DNA from: Nocardiopsis flavescens
GTDB taxonomy: Bacteria > Actinomycetota > Actinomycetes > Streptosporangiales > Streptosporangiaceae
Reading direction: 5' to 3'
Assembly (NCBI RefSeq): GCF_900141985.1
Contig: NZ_FQZK01000013.1
Location: forward strand, 160,079 to 224,078
Length of the DNA: 64,000 bases
Made by a program: the position numbers and the translations under genes. The notes beneath the pieces are model-generated. The model had not been told where the DNA came from and did no database searches. It saw nothing but the letters and a program-made list of their open reading frames with translations. Shown in pieces: positions 62,812 through 64,000 of this stretch (position 1 is the first letter of the stretch; each line of letters begins with the position of its first letter).

Positions 62812-64000
62812 TCACTCGCTGGCGAGCGCCCCGGTGATCGAGGTCCCGGCGGCCCGGCGGGCGGGCAGCACCGCGGCGACCAGCCCCGCCAGCACCGACA
62901 GGGCGATGAACACCGAGATCTGGCCGACGGGGACGGCGAACACCAGGCCCGGCAGGGCGGAGTCGGCGGCGGCCCAGCCGAACAGCACACCGAACAGGAT
63001 GCCGATCCCGGCGCCGATGAGGCACAGCAGCACCGCCTCGACGCTGAGCATCCGCCGCAGCTGCGCCCTGGTCAGCCCCAGCGCCCGCAGCAGCGCCGAC
63101 TCCCGGGTGCGCTCCAGCACCGACAGGGCCATGGTGTTGGAGATGCCGAACACCGCGATGACGATCGCCAGCCCCAGCATCGCGGCCACCGTGTAGAAGG
63201 CGATGTCGAGGATGCCGGAGAACTGCTCCTTCATCTCGGCGGTCGACATGACCTGCAGGGTCGGGTGGTCCTCGATGGAGTCGTAGACGGACTCGCGCAC
63301 CTGCGCCTGCTCGGCGTCGGGGTCGGCGATCACGTACAGGCTCCGGTCCTCGGAGACCCGCGGGAAGGCGGCGTTGAAGTCGTGCGGGTCGACGGTGGCG
63401 CCCGACAGCCGCTGGGCGTCCTCCGTGACCGCCACGACCTCCAGGTCGCGGTCGGCGGCGCCCCACAGGCCCGGGAGGGTGAAGGTGTCGCCCACCCGCG
63501 CGCCGTCGGCGTAGCCCTCGGACAGCACGACCTTGCCCGGCCCCAGGTCGGTGAGGTCGCCCTCGACGGTGTCCGCGGTGAGGTCGACGCCCAGCCTGCC
63601 GTTCACGTACGTGGTGACCGGCAGGCTCTGCCCGCCGTCGACCTCCACGTACACGCTGCGGTCGGCGATGACGCGCTCCAGCGCCTCCTGTGCGGACAGC
63701 ACGTCGAACACCCCGGCGGGGATGCCCTGGTCGAGCGGGACGGTCGGGCCGTCCTCGTCCGCGGCCGGCGCCGCGTCCGCGGCACCCTCCGCGGCACCGT
63801 CCCCGGCGCCTTCCGCGGCACCCTCCGTGCCACCGTCCCCGGCACCCTCTGCGGGGACGCCCTCCGCGGCACCGTCCCCGGCTTCCTCCGCCGGGTCCTG
63901 TCCGTCGGTGTCCTCCTGCGCGCCCCCCTCAGGGCCGTACTGGGTGGAGATCTGGTAGTCGACCGGGAACTGCTCCTCCAGCGTCCTGGTGAGGGTGGTC
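62812..64000 (-). CDS. ABC transporter permease of FtsX/MacB type (partial, N-terminus outside window)
   Basis: The frame ends at 62812 and is still open at the right edge, so only the C-terminal ~395 residues are visible. The last ~190 residues hold three membrane helices and FtsX-family phrases (FYTVAAMLGLAIVIAVFGISNTMALSVLERTRESALLRALGLTRAQLRRML; SISVFIA-like region; LPARRAAGTSITGALASE). Before them is an extracytoplasmic MacB-like domain (VYVEVDGGQSLPVTTYVNGRLG). Near the right edge about 55 residues are an Ala/Gly/Glu/Asp-rich low-complexity insert. The partner ATPase should lie to the right. Confidence 0.88.
   Translation of the reverse strand, partial: TTLTRTLEEQFPVDYQISTQYGPEGGAQEDTDGQDPAEEAGDGAAEGVPAEGAGDGGTEGAAEGAGDGAAEGAADAAPAADEDGPTVPLDQGIPAGVFDVLSAQEALERVIADRSVYVEVDGGQSLPVTTYVNGRLGVDLTADTVEGDLTDLGPGKVVLSEGYADGARVGDTFTLPGLWGAADRDLEVVAVTEDAQRLSGATVDPHDFNAAFPRVSEDRSLYVIADPDAEQAQVRESVYDSIEDHPTLQVMSTAEMKEQFSGILDIAFYTVAAMLGLAIVIAVFGISNTMALSVLERTRESALLRALGLTRAQLRRMLSVEAVLLCLIGAGIGILFGVLFGWAAADSALPGLVFAVPVGQISVFIALSVLAGLVAAVLPARRAAGTSITGALASE

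Overview
The window is a very GC-rich chromosomal segment from a filamentous actinomycete. Frequent GTG starts, four-base ATGA/GTGA gene overlaps, a WhiB-type regulator, a dolichol-phosphate-mannose-synthase-like glycosyltransferase, an LPXTG-type surface protein and drug-efflux and antibiotic genes all fit. Protein style suggests Nocardiopsis or a close relative, but that assignment is inference. No rRNA, tRNA, CRISPR array, phage or insertion sequence was recognised.

Left flank (1-24.1 kb) is mostly housekeeping: the end of a YihY/BrkB-type membrane protein, a one-TM beta-propeller-like protein followed by a repeat-rich LPXTG surface protein, an MFS transporter, a GNAT enzyme, a phosphoribosyltransferase-hydrolase fusion, WhiB, YccF, an AI-2E-family permease, an ABC-F ATPase, an enoyl-CoA hydratase, a DEAD-box helicase with an RGG-repeat tail and an alanine/glycine symporter. 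It ends with a Zur-box-preceded permease/TIGR03943 pair, a histidine kinase read in one frame with an AI-2E permease, a TVP38 protein and an orphan substrate-binding lipoprotein.

The centre (about 24.2-55.0 kb) is an enediyne-type biosynthetic locus with an unusual layout. A 1914-residue iterative enediyne PKS (KS-AT-ACP-KR-DH-PPTase), the TEBC/E10 thioesterase and an E6-type flavin reductase form one plus-strand operon. UnbL/E3 lies on the minus strand between an AraC and a TetR regulator. UnbV/E4 and UnbU/E5, with two further small membrane proteins, lie about 18 kb further right. Between these canonical parts sits a block of two convergent operons (34.15-38.54 kb plus, 46.04-38.55 kb minus). 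It carries two translationally coupled SRPBCC-ABC1/UbiB-kinase pairs, a third SRPBCC protein, a free-standing PKS-like ketoreductase, a Dyp-type peroxidase, a triple SnoaL/NTF2-like protein, a second AraC regulator paralogous to the first, and two proteins I do not recognise. Self-protection is probably supplied by a DrrAB-type exporter and a UvrA-like DrrC-type ATPase. I see no P450, glycosyltransferase, apoprotein or other usual enediyne tailoring gene.

Right flank (55.0-64 kb) returns to general metabolism: a LysR regulator divergent from an acyl-CoA dehydrogenase, a free-standing Sfp-type phosphopantetheinyl transferase, a 54-residue membrane peptide, a DeoR regulator, a polyprenol-phosphate-mannose-synthase-like glycosyltransferase, a DUF5709-like acidic protein, a DHA2 multidrug transporter, and the C-terminal part of an FtsX/MacB-type ABC permease that runs off the window.

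The central proposal is that an enediyne core was split by, or assembled around, a two-armed module of lipid- or quinone-handling type proteins (SRPBCC plus ABC1 kinases). Those may bind, protect or modify the hydrophobic polyene or enediyne intermediate. That functional link is inference.
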